A stretch of 64,000 bases of DNA from Solibacillus faecavium (GTDB lineage Bacteria; Bacillota; Bacilli; Bacillales_A; Planococcaceae): the NCBI RefSeq assembly GCF_014836905.1, contig NZ_JACSPZ010000001.1:592891-656890 (forward strand), written 5' to 3'. Made by a program: the position numbers and the translations under genes. Below are positions 17,917 to 26,193 of this stretch, piece after piece. The number at the start of each line of letters is the position of its first letter. Positions within the stretch are counted from its first letter, which is position 1. The notes below the pieces were generated by a model. The model saw nothing but the letters and a program-made list of their open reading frames with translations, made no database searches and was not told the origin of the DNA.

Positions 17917-18862
17917 ATTCAATTAGCTCCTCTAGTGTCCCGACCCCTCTTTTATACCTTTTATTACCATAATTTATGAATTCCCCAGAACCTGCCTCTT
18001 CTTTTACTAAAGCCCAAATAGACCAGAGAATATCTTGAAAAGCTTGGAAAATTTTTATTTTAACCCAGTCTTTTTCATTAGGTACACGATTTAAATATGC
18101 AGATAAGAAAATCATCCCCTCTTTCTTATTAGCTTCACATTCTAGTAAATACGAAGCTAAGTCCCAGTAATAATCGTTAAATCCAGAGTATTCCCAATCA
18201 ATTAAAAATAGTTTGTTCTTTTCATTTAACAAAAGATTTTCTGGAACCAGATCATTATGGCAGGGAGCTTCACAATATTCAAAATCTGATAATAACCATT
18301 TATGAATATATTGTATATTATCATATGTTCTTTGATAATTTTCATAAGAAACAGGATTCTTAAGTGATTTTGTATATTGTATCAATATTTCTTTAAAGTC
18401 AAATTTGTTAATAAATTTTACATTTGACTGATGTAATCTCCGTAATAAATTTGCTGATTTTTCCAAATTATTAGGTAGTCTCGCCCTATACTTTGAAAGT
18501 ACCTCACTATTCGGAATATATTCTGTTATTTTAAAACCGTTTAAACTGTCACAATATATGATAGGAGCATCAATACCTAATCTTTGAATTTCTTTAATAT
18601 TATAGAGCTCATTTTGCCTGTTAATTATAGTAGATGTCCCCGAACCAGGGATTCTAACAAAATATGTATTTGTTAAAGTAGTTACCTTAAAATTATCATT
18701 TGTCATTCCACCTACTAATGAAAGATGGTGAATTGGTTCTGAAATAATTGAAGCAAATCGCATTTTTACAAAATGAATGTTTTCATATATTTTTTTTCGA
18801 GGTAACTTCTTTTCTTGAGCTTGGTTCATTTTATATTTAAAGTTAATACTTGATTTTTTCAA
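17909..18862 (-). CDS. licA: LicA-like choline kinase
   Basis: It should phosphorylate choline with ATP, the first step to CDP-choline. The 317-residue product belongs to the choline/aminoglycoside kinase fold: a glycine-rich N-lobe (LVGGMTNDNFKV), the catalytic Brenner motif CHNDLVPENLLL and the metal-binding LIDWEYSGFND. Start TTG 18862 lies 8 bases after AGAGG. It is the first gene of licA-licB-licC. The base composition is clearly more AT-rich than the flagellar genes, in line with acquisition by transfer. Confidence 0.88.
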   Translation of the reverse strand: MKKSSINFKYKMNQAQEKKLPRKKIYENIHFVKMRFASIISEPIHHLSLVGGMTNDNFKVTTLTNTYFVRIPGSGTSTIINRQNELYNIKEIQRLGIDAPIIYCDSLNGFKITEYIPNSEVLSKYRARLPNNLEKSANLLRRLHQSNVKFINKFDFKEILIQYTKSLKNPVSYENYQRTYDNIQYIHKWLLSDFEYCEAPCHNDLVPENLLLNEKNKLFLIDWEYSGFNDYYWDLASYLLECEANKKEGMIFLSAYLNRVPNEKDWVKIKIFQAFQDILWSIWALVKEEAGSGEFINYGNKRYKRGVGTLEELIEYV

Positions 18863-18934
18863 AATAAAGACCTCTTCATCCGACTTGTTAAATTACTAAT
18901 AGAAGTTTCCCTTTTGGCATCCATTAATAATATT

Positions 18935-19063
18935 TTAGCAAAGTTTAATTTTTCTAGTGATTAGTAAAATTAATTTGTCCCCCAAATAAATTTCAAGTAA
19001 ACAAGCAGGCGGATTAATAATTGTTAGTTTTCTATCGGGCAATGATACCTCCGTTATAATCAC
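18935..19063 (-). CDS. Small ORF of 42 codons, unknown
   Basis: GTG 19063 has an excellent AAAGGAGG 6-7 bases upstream, and a second in-frame start (TTG 19042) has its own GGAGG. The product begins MIITEVSLPDRKLTIINPPA and ends KIKLC, with a hydrophobic middle (CLLEIYLGDKLILLI). I do not recognise it. It could be a leader peptide of licA, a small protein, or the head of a lost gene. It lies 72 bp before licA on the same strand. Confidence 0.35.
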   Translation of the reverse strand: MIITEVSLPDRKLTIINPPACLLEIYLGDKLILLITRKIKLC

Positions 19064-19149
19064 TAGGATTCCTCCTTTAACTTAAAACTATTCTTGGATG
19101 TCAAATCTAATCCTCATTTTTTTTAAAACTCCTATTCAATTCTTCTTTT

Positions 19150-19178
19150 CCAAAGAACCAGCTTCTTTCAGCTGGCTC
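19150..19178 (-). terminator. Hairpin after the 665-residue protein gene
   Basis: GAGCCAGCT pairs with AGCTGGTTC (one G-U) around a six-base loop, followed by a short T-run on the minus strand. It is probably the terminator of the gene at 19290-21287. The rest of the 18863-19289 gap is AT-rich and holds only the small ORF at 18935-19063. Confidence 0.6.
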
Positions 19179-19289
19179 AGCTAAAAAATACTACTATTTA
19201 CTCTATCAAAATCTTCCTTATCTCCTACTTTTAGTTTTTCTTCATCCCTTATTAAAACACAAATAAGAGGAATACAGAGTAAGATTAAT

Positions 19290-21287
19290 CTATTTTTGTA
19301 AATGCAGCCTATTATTCTCAATCCAACTCATTACAGTTTCCATGGAATCATTTTTTAATTCATCTGAAATTTCTTTTTTGCTATTTATATCAAAAGAATA
19401 ATTTTCAAATTCAACCATGCCAACTGAATCTACCAATTCTTTAGTTTTAAAATGAATTGTTCCCCATTCAAAATTAAAAGCAATTTGATACACTTGATTA
19501 GGGTGAATTGTTTCAGCTATAGCAAATTCCCTATGTTCACCTCCAAAATCTTTTAATATACCTCCATCTAAATTCAATTGTTCATTTTGAATATTTAACA
19601 GCTTTAAAACTGTAGGATAAATATCTAAATTACTCATTAAAGTTTCGCTTATTTTATTTTCAATACCAGCTCCCATTAAGAAAAATGGTACCTTTGTACG
19701 GTAATCATTTAAAAAATGCTTTTCATTATTAGATAAGTATTTTTGACCATGATCGGAGTGAACGATAATTAACATTTCATCTTCTGAATATTTTTTCTTT
19801 AAATAATCAAATAATACACCCAAATGTAAGTCAATTCGATTTAATTCTTTAGAATATCGATTAACCTTTGCCTCACTATAATCTGTTTGAACAGAAGTGG
19901 CTCCCATATTAGAAGAGATTCTCTCTTGGAAACCTAATTTCATTTGGCTTAATGGTGAAAAATAAATTTCATCAGCAACATCATGCAAGTCAGGTATCGT
20001 AATCCAAATATAATTGTTTTTATCTTCAAAAGCTTCTAGATGGTCAATTACCTCTTCTATGATTTCACTTACACCAAAACCCCCTACTGAATTTTTAAAA
20101 ACAACACGGTCATAGCTTTTTCCATAGCCTTGAATGGGTGTTCCTCTCCAATCTCCGCCAATAGATGTTGTAAAATAGCCATTTTCTCTAATTGTCTCTA
20201 TTAATGATTTTCGTTTAATTGAAAAATCATGATTAAATGTTGGGTGATACTGTCCGTGTTTAGTAAAGTCTGTTGCTGTTACTGTTGCGGCGTTACTAGG
20301 AAAAGTCCAATCTGCTGCTGCATAACAATTTTTATTCTCATAAATATTAACAAATGATTTTTTTATATTAGGAATAAGTAACGATGGATTATTTTCTTCC
20401 AAAAATGTTCCAGATAAGCCGTCAATAAATATATGCATTACTAACTTTTGAGGTTTTAACTCATCTTCGCACTTTATTGGCTTCCCAACAAATATAGGCT
20501 TATCTGATGTAATAGTTAATTTACCTTTATCAAAATTCAAATAATTGTATTGTGTTAAATTTAATTTTGCATCTTTGTATTCTTCACCGTTCCATTTAAA
20601 TGTTACTTTCGTGTCGTTTGACATTAATGATACTGGAATCATTGTTTTTTGATTAAATTCAAAATTAAAATCTAACCCTTCTCTCCCCATAAATCTTTCC
20701 GATTTCACATAATATCTAATTAGACTATTAATATCGTTAATTAATAATGTTTTATACAAATTAGTTAAATTTTCATACTTTGTTCCTTTATCTAATACTT
20801 TTCTAATTAAACTATCCCCGTACCTATCAATTGGATACATTCTTCCATCCGTTTGATTTATTACTTTTTTTAACTGCTCAACTAACATCTCTAATTCACT
20901 AATTGGAATTAGATTGTTAGAATTTATTTCGGATAGTATTTCTTGTAAAATACCGTCTAATTCTTTATGTCCTTCATCAGTAGCATATATATAGCATTGA
21001 CCTAAATGCTCAAATACTTTACCAAAATCATTTAATTTAAAATAATTAAAAACTGCATTAAAATGAAGGCCATAAGAATATGAAAATTTTAATAATCCCT
21101 CATGAATAATTTTCCTTGCTTCTTTATTTCGCTCTGCATTAAATAAATATGTACTTTTAGCAATATAATATGTTTCTGTTTTCGCTATACTCCCCAATTT
21201 ATTAATAACCCCCAATACATCTTCACAATGATTGAAATCTTGAAGTTTTGTATGAAGCATCTTAATTTGAATAATCTTATGTTTCAT
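19290..21287 (-). CDS. Alkaline phosphatase/sulfatase-superfamily protein with helical-repeat N terminus
   Basis: A 665-residue soluble protein with no signal peptide and no membrane segment, unlike LtaS or EptA-type transferases. Residues 1-230 are helical and TPR-like (KEARKIIHEGLLKFSYSYGL). Residues 280-600 carry the superfamily metal and nucleophile set: D289 (FIDG), T328 in WTFPSN where sulfatases have Cys and phosphotransferases Thr, D433/H435 (PDLHD), D512/H513 (HSDHGQ) and a further histidine near 524. It should therefore hydrolyse or transfer a phosphate, phospho-alcohol or sulfate group. It lies between legF and licA and has its own Shine-Dalgarno GAGGGG. A cytoplasmic phosphocholine transferase acting on flagellin or its glycan is my inference; a phosphoglycerol or phosphoethanolamine donor, or a hydrolase, is equally allowed by sequence. 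Confidence 0.7.
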   Translation of the reverse strand: MKHKIIQIKMLHTKLQDFNHCEDVLGVINKLGSIAKTETYYIAKSTYLFNAERNKEARKIIHEGLLKFSYSYGLHFNAVFNYFKLNDFGKVFEHLGQCYIYATDEGHKELDGILQEILSEINSNNLIPISELEMLVEQLKKVINQTDGRMYPIDRYGDSLIRKVLDKGTKYENLTNLYKTLLINDINSLIRYYVKSERFMGREGLDFNFEFNQKTMIPVSLMSNDTKVTFKWNGEEYKDAKLNLTQYNYLNFDKGKLTITSDKPIFVGKPIKCEDELKPQKLVMHIFIDGLSGTFLEENNPSLLIPNIKKSFVNIYENKNCYAAADWTFPSNAATVTATDFTKHGQYHPTFNHDFSIKRKSLIETIRENGYFTTSIGGDWRGTPIQGYGKSYDRVVFKNSVGGFGVSEIIEEVIDHLEAFEDKNNYIWITIPDLHDVADEIYFSPLSQMKLGFQERISSNMGATSVQTDYSEAKVNRYSKELNRIDLHLGVLFDYLKKKYSEDEMLIIVHSDHGQKYLSNNEKHFLNDYRTKVPFFLMGAGIENKISETLMSNLDIYPTVLKLLNIQNEQLNLDGGILKDFGGEHREFAIAETIHPNQVYQIAFNFEWGTIHFKTKELVDSVGMVEFENYSFDINSKKEISDELKNDSMETVMSWIENNRLHLQK

Positions 21288-21658
21288 TTATTTCCCCTCA
21301 TTTATAATGTAATTCAAATAATAACTCGAATACTAAAGAATTCAAGTTATAACAGGCACATAATTCTTAAACTATGAAATAAATATAAATTCACTTTCCA
21401 CCACCTGTAAGCTGATTCATATATTACAACATGATAAATTCCATTATCCAAATAGACGATTTCTTAATATCAAAATTAGTTTTCAGAAAAATAGGGTGGT
21501 CTGCCAATTAGATAAATGATTAATAACTTAAAAAGATAGATAATGTCTATATAGTCCTACGCCATAATTAAAGCGGGTTAAATAATCTAATCCGCTTTTT
21601 TTAACTACAACAGATAGTTCATAGTATTATTTATAACTCCTAAATTATTGTCATTAAA
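21288..21658. other. AT-rich intergenic region between legF and the 665-residue protein gene
   Basis: Apart from the hairpin at 21566-21607 I see nothing definite. AT-rich segments just before 21287 could hold a promoter, but no motif with acceptable spacing stands out and no sigma-D type -10 is present. Confidence 0.5.
21566..21607. terminator. Terminator at the end of the maf-leg operon
   Basis: AAAGCGGGTTA and TAATCCGCTTT arms around a seven-base loop. On the plus strand a run of T follows. On the minus strand, the direction of legF, the tail is CTTTAATTA, so it may act in both directions or be only partly efficient for the leg operon. Confidence 0.65.
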
Positions 21659-22339
21659 TTACTTGTTTTTGTTAATTAATACTTCACAATATAAAAAATC
21701 TTCCTCAGAATCAATATCCATCGAGTTATTAGAATTCATCAAAAACCCAACTGTATTTAAAGTTAAAAAGGATTTTTCTTTAATAAGCTTATCAACCTTT
21801 GCCATATATATTGCTCCATTTAGGATATAACTTTCCGGTAAATCTTGTCGTCTAGTTGCTACCTTCTCTTGTGATAGCAAAGAGACTAGTTTTCCACCTT
21901 CTATTGTATACATCCAATAAGGTGTTTGTTCTGATACTGAAACAGAAACACAGAAATCTTCATCATTAGTTAATAAATTTTCTATACACCCATCAATATC
22001 ATATGCTGTTCTGAATGGTGAAGTTGGCTGTAACATCACAACATAATCATATCCAGGACACTGTTCTATTGCATGAAGTACCGGGTCGATACCTGGTGTT
22101 TCATCTGTCGCTAATTCGATTGGACGTTTAAAAGGCACTTCACATCCATATTGTTTTGCAACCTGAATAATTTCATCATCCTCCGAAGATAAAATCAGTC
22201 GATCAATATATTTTGATTTTTTTGCTTCCTCAATTGTCCATGCAATTAATGGTTTTCCTGCTAAATCTCTAATGTTCTTTCGCGGAACACCTTTTGAACC
22301 ACCACGGGCTGGAATAACTGCCAAAATTTTAGGATTCAT
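21659..22339 (-). CDS. legF: CMP-legionaminic acid synthetase
   Basis: It activates legionaminic acid with CTP for glycosyl transfer. The 226-residue product opens with the CMP-sialate synthetase signature AVIPARGGSKGVPRKNI and contains LQPTSPFRTAYDID, typical of the NeuA/LegF/PseF group. The start is ATG 22339 with AAGGAG upstream, inside the end of the ptmE-like gene (11-base overlap). Last gene of the operon. By sequence alone NeuA or PseF cannot be excluded; the leg-type neighbours decide for LegF. Confidence 0.87.
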   Translation of the reverse strand: MNPKILAVIPARGGSKGVPRKNIRDLAGKPLIAWTIEEAKKSKYIDRLILSSEDDEIIQVAKQYGCEVPFKRPIELATDETPGIDPVLHAIEQCPGYDYVVMLQPTSPFRTAYDIDGCIENLLTNDEDFCVSVSVSEQTPYWMYTIEGGKLVSLLSQEKVATRRQDLPESYILNGAIYMAKVDKLIKEKSFLTLNTVGFLMNSNNSMDIDSEEDFLYCEVLINKNK

Positions 22340-23381
22340 GAGACATCTCCTTAACTTTTTCATTTGCACGTTCAAAATCATCTACACGCCCAATATCCAA
22401 CCAATACTCATGTATCGGAAAAACAGATGTCTTTTTGCCATGCTCAACCAGCTTTTCAAACAATGTTGGCATATCATAAAACGTATCCGTCGGGATATAA
22501 TCAAAAACTTCCGGGCTTAGCACATAAATTCCTGCATTTACAAAGCTTCTATGAACTGGCTTTTCCTTAATACTCAGTAAATCAGTGCCAACCGTCTCAA
22601 TAACTCCATAAGGAACTTGAAATTCATACTCTCTGACACACATTGTCGCAATAGCCTGCTGCTCTTTGTGAAACTGCATTAATTGTTTAAAATTTACTTG
22701 AGTTAATAAATCACCATTCATGACAAAAAAGGGCTCGGTTGGTCGATTTTTAAGTAATGAAAGTGCTCCAGCTGTGCCCATGCGTTTTTCTTCTTCCACA
22801 TATTCAATCGTCACACCAAATTCCTCACCAGCTTGGAAATAACTTTGGATCACTTCTTTTTTGTAATTTACCGAAAAGATAAAGTTTGTATAGCCGAATT
22901 GTTTAAAACCGTCAACAATCGTCTCTACAATTGGTTTATTTCCAACCTTTAGCATTGGCTTTGGAACATCATTTGTAAGTGGACGTAACCTTGTGCCTAA
23001 TCCACCAAGCATTAAAATTACTAGATTCTTATTAATAGGTGATTCTAATTTATCAATAAATAAAATGTCGATTACTCGATTCGACTCATCAATAATAGGT
23101 AGCTGCTTCAATTTTTTTGAATTCATTAATCTTTTATATTCGCTAGATTGCCAACCTATTTTTGCACTTATTGGACGACTATTCATAATCGCAGTAATGG
23201 GTACCTCCAGTCCTTCTCCACGCAATATACCGCGTCGGATATCACCATCTGTTACTGTTCCAAGTAGTCGGTAATTGTTATCTACTACGACAGCAAATTG
23301 CAAGGATGTTTGATCGATGATTTTCATTGTTTCAAATAGCGTTTGATGCTCCGTTACTATGATTTTTTTCCAATTATTCAA
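22329..23381 (-). CDS. ptmE: PtmE-like sugar-1-phosphate nucleotidyltransferase with CBS pair
   Basis: The N-terminal part (about 1-115) has two CBS motifs (LLGTVTDGDIRRGI, QLPIIDESNRVIDIL). The C-terminal part is a nucleotidyltransferase (VILMLGGLGTRLRPLT, then KPMLKVGNKPI, VMNGDLLTQV). In Campylobacter PtmE makes GDP-glucosamine, the entry to the GDP-linked legionaminate route, so that role is likely. The product has 350 residues from TTG 23381, which has AAAGGAAGTG 7 bases upstream; an ATG at 23411 lies inside legH. The stop region overlaps legF. Confidence 0.83.
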   Translation of the reverse strand: MNNWKKIIVTEHQTLFETMKIIDQTSLQFAVVVDNNYRLLGTVTDGDIRRGILRGEGLEVPITAIMNSRPISAKIGWQSSEYKRLMNSKKLKQLPIIDESNRVIDILFIDKLESPINKNLVILMLGGLGTRLRPLTNDVPKPMLKVGNKPIVETIVDGFKQFGYTNFIFSVNYKKEVIQSYFQAGEEFGVTIEYVEEEKRMGTAGALSLLKNRPTEPFFVMNGDLLTQVNFKQLMQFHKEQQAIATMCVREYEFQVPYGVIETVGTDLLSIKEKPVHRSFVNAGIYVLSPEVFDYIPTDTFYDMPTLFEKLVEHGKKTSVFPIHEYWLDIGRVDDFERANEKVKEMSHES

Positions 23382-23385
23382 TTGA

Positions 23386-24009
23386 TTACACTTCCTTTGC
23401 TGGTACACCATATGCCTTTGTATTATTATTTATATTTTTCACTACAACAGAACCCGCACCAATTAGACAACTGTCTCCAATATGAATTCCTTGAATAATC
23501 GTTGTGCCTGTTCCTATATGCGTACTATTTCCAATTCGAACGTCACCTGAGATCTTTGTTCCTGGTGCAATATGTACATGTGCCCCGATTATGCCATCAT
23601 GATCAATTATTGCACCTGTGTTTATAATCGTATTATCGGCTATAACAGTTGCAGTTTGAATAATTGCACCGGCCATAAGTTGTACACCTTCACCTAAAAT
23701 TACAGAAGGCGCAATGTTTGTGGCAGAATGAATAACAGATTTAAAACGATAGCCCTTTACTTTTAGTTCTTTAAATAGTACTTCTCGGAATGATGCAGGT
23801 TTTAGCATACCAATACCTAATACTAACTCAATTGCCTTTGGAGAATAATTGTGGATGACTTGATCTGTACCTAAATAGTTCAATCCAAACCGATTGGCTT
23901 CTTCAGTTGGGGTAGTAAAGCCAAGTATCATTTCCCCCTGTGCAATTAAAGTTTCAGTTAAGACAGCCGCATGTCCACCATTCCCAATAACAATTAGCGG
24001 CTTATTCAT
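23386..24009 (-). CDS. legH: LegH/PglD-type sugar N-acetyltransferase
   Basis: It should acetylate the 4-amino group of the nucleotide-linked amino-sugar intermediate. The 207-residue product has an N-terminal Rossmann-like sugar-binding part (PLIVIGNGGHAAVLTETL) and a C-terminal left-handed beta-helix of hexapeptide repeats (GVQLMAGAIIQTATVIADNT, IGNSTHIGTGTTI). The catalytic histidine lies in TGAIIDHDGIIG. ATG 24009 overlaps the legI stop region (ATGAATAA), which indicates translational coupling. Confidence 0.87.
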   Translation of the reverse strand: MNKPLIVIGNGGHAAVLTETLIAQGEMILGFTTPTEEANRFGLNYLGTDQVIHNYSPKAIELVLGIGMLKPASFREVLFKELKVKGYRFKSVIHSATNIAPSVILGEGVQLMAGAIIQTATVIADNTIINTGAIIDHDGIIGAHVHIAPGTKISGDVRIGNSTHIGTGTTIIQGIHIGDSCLIGAGSVVVKNINNNTKAYGVPAKEV

Positions 24010-25063
24010 TAATAAGTTCATCCTTATCATAGGATTTTTCAGCCTGTTTGCCAATATATGCCCAATAGTTCGAAGGAGCAATTCCACTTCCTGGACGTTT
24101 TACAGTTAAATTTTCTGCAGTAAATAACTTTCCTTTTTCAATAGCCATTCTAGCAACTAAGCTCTTTCTCGCCGGAATTCGATTTTTCAATTCAATAGCT
24201 GTCGGTACTTTATGCCCATTACCTAATGCTTGTTCAACCTCTCGAATTTGCTTTACCATTTGTTTCAATTCTTCTGGTTCTAAAGATGCAACATGATCCG
24301 GACCCTCTAAAGTTTTATCTAATGTAAAATGTTTCTCAATAACCGTTGCACCTAATGCAACCGCTGCTGTAGGAACTGCTATTCCTTCGGAATGATCAGA
24401 TAAGCCGATTGGTACATGGAACTCTTGTTGCAATTTTGCCATGGCATGTAAGTTAATCGTATCCAATGGGGCAGGATACTCTGTCGTGCAGTGAAGAATA
24501 GTAACATATTGTTGAAGCAATCGTTTTGCCTCTTGTGTTGTATAAAAATCTGCCACTTGCTCCATCTCAGTCTTATTCGCTAATCCAAATGCAATATAGC
24601 TAAGTGCCTCATGAATATCGTCGATTGTTGCCATTCCCGTAGACAAAAAAATCGGCTTTTTTTTCTTTGCAATTGCATAATTAAATGGGGCGTTCGTCAA
24701 TTCACCTGATGGGATTTTTGCAGTTTTAACTTTTAGCTCATCGAATAAAAAATCGACACTTTCATAATCAAAAGGTGTCGATAAAAATTCTATTCCTTTG
24801 TCCACACAATATTGTTGAAGTGAAGTAAATTCTTCAAATGTCAGCTCTAGTTTTTTCAGCATATTAAATTGCGAAATATACTCCTTCAAGTTTTCTTTTT
24901 GATAGTCAGCTTGCTGAGCATTTTTAGTTACTAGATTTTCAGCTTTAAACGTTTGAAACTTTACAGCGTCTACTCCAGCTTCTTTTGCTATATCAACAAG
25001 CTGTTTAGCCATGTCAAAAGAACCGTTATGATTGACACCTGCTTCTGCGATGATATAAGTCAT
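24002..25063 (-). CDS. legI: N,N'-diacetyllegionaminate synthase (NeuB family)
   Basis: It condenses the 2,4-diacetamido-2,4,6-trideoxymannose produced by LegG with phosphoenolpyruvate to legionaminic acid. The 353-residue product shows the NeuB TIM barrel (IAEAGVNHNGSFDMAKQLVD, AVKFQTF, IEKHFTLDK) and the C-terminal SAF/antifreeze-like domain (about 290-353, ARKSLVARMAIEKGKLFTAE). The start overlaps the legG stop as ATGA. The alternative of a pseudaminate synthase is less likely given LegG and LegB/C types. Confidence 0.92.
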   Translation of the reverse strand: MTYIIAEAGVNHNGSFDMAKQLVDIAKEAGVDAVKFQTFKAENLVTKNAQQADYQKENLKEYISQFNMLKKLELTFEEFTSLQQYCVDKGIEFLSTPFDYESVDFLFDELKVKTAKIPSGELTNAPFNYAIAKKKKPIFLSTGMATIDDIHEALSYIAFGLANKTEMEQVADFYTTQEAKRLLQQYVTILHCTTEYPAPLDTINLHAMAKLQQEFHVPIGLSDHSEGIAVPTAAVALGATVIEKHFTLDKTLEGPDHVASLEPEELKQMVKQIREVEQALGNGHKVPTAIELKNRIPARKSLVARMAIEKGKLFTAENLTVKRPGSGIAPSNYWAYIGKQAEKSYDKDELINE

Positions 25064-26193
25064 AAATCATAAAACTCCTTTTGCACTTTATAGTTTGAAA
25101 TTCCTTTTAGTTGTTCATAAATTTTATTGGCTGTAAGACCATTACCAAATATTTCCTCATACGCTATTTCATTGGATAATGCATAATCAATAGCAAATTT
25201 AATAGATTCAATAGACAAATCACAATCAATTACCGAAGCCGGTCGCTCTCTGCCTTTCTGTCTCTCCCCGCAATTAATTGTAGGTGTTTTTAAATAAGGT
25301 ACTTCAATTAAACCACTTGAAGAATTGCCAATAACCAGCGTTGCCGCTTTCACGGCACTTAAATATCTCCTTTGCCCTAGTGAATCATATAACTGTGCGT
25401 TCTCTTTGTTTGCAAAAACATATTTTTGAAGTTGCTCGTTAATTTCTCTACCACCATTATCAGCATTCGATTTAGTAAAAACAAAGTGGTAATCATACTG
25501 ATAACTCGCTAAAGCTTCCAATAAAATATTTATCCCTATAAAATCGCCATTAGTTTCTGGATGATATGTAATTAAAAAGAATGGTTTATCTTCATTAATA
25601 GTTAGCTCTTTATAAATTGTTGACCGGTCCATTAAATTTAATTGCAACGTATGATCAATGCCAATTGCTCCTACATTAAAAACCCGCTCTGGAAACTCAC
25701 CTAATTGAATGACACGATTTCGATGTCCTTCAGTACTTGTAAAATGCCAAGTCGCCATTTTTGTAATGGAATGACGAATTGCATCATCATAGGCACCAAA
25801 AGTGCATTCACCGCCATGTATATGTGCAATTGGGATTTGCATGATTAATGCCGTTTGTGCGGCAGCTAACATTTCAAAGCGATCTCCTAATATAATGATT
25901 AATTCAGGATTTAAACGCTCGTAAGCATCTGCAAACCCAATTGTTGCAAGGCCCATTGATTTTACAACGCCCGTTGATGTATCGGCTGATAACAGCATTT
26001 CAACTTTTTCATTAACTTGAAAGCCATCTTCTTCTATTTGCTGATAGGTTAAACCAAATTCATAAGACAAATGCATCCCTGTAGCAATTATTTGTAGCTC
26101 AAACTCACTGTCTTCTTGAAATAGCTTCATAACATTAGAAAGCAGACCATATTCCGCTCTTGTCCCCGTTACTACACAAATTTTACGTTTCAT
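25060..26193 (-). CDS. legG: LegG, hydrolysing nucleotide-sugar 2-epimerase (NeuC family)
   Basis: It converts UDP- or GDP-linked diacetyl-bacillosamine to free 2,4-diacetamido-2,4,6-trideoxymannose. The 377-residue product has the epimerase_2 GT-B fold: opening ICVVTGTRAEYGLLSNVM, HIHGGECTFGAYDD, ITYHPETNGD and VIGNSSSGLIEVPYL. It directly follows legC with no gap between stop and start, and overlaps legI by 4 bases. This hydrolysing epimerase is diagnostic of legionaminate rather than pseudaminate synthesis, which uses PseG instead. Confidence 0.92.
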   Translation of the reverse strand: MKRKICVVTGTRAEYGLLSNVMKLFQEDSEFELQIIATGMHLSYEFGLTYQQIEEDGFQVNEKVEMLLSADTSTGVVKSMGLATIGFADAYERLNPELIIILGDRFEMLAAAQTALIMQIPIAHIHGGECTFGAYDDAIRHSITKMATWHFTSTEGHRNRVIQLGEFPERVFNVGAIGIDHTLQLNLMDRSTIYKELTINEDKPFFLITYHPETNGDFIGINILLEALASYQYDYHFVFTKSNADNGGREINEQLQKYVFANKENAQLYDSLGQRRYLSAVKAATLVIGNSSSGLIEVPYLKTPTINCGERQKGRERPASVIDCDLSIESIKFAIDYALSNEIAYEEIFGNGLTANKIYEQLKGISNYKVQKEFYDL

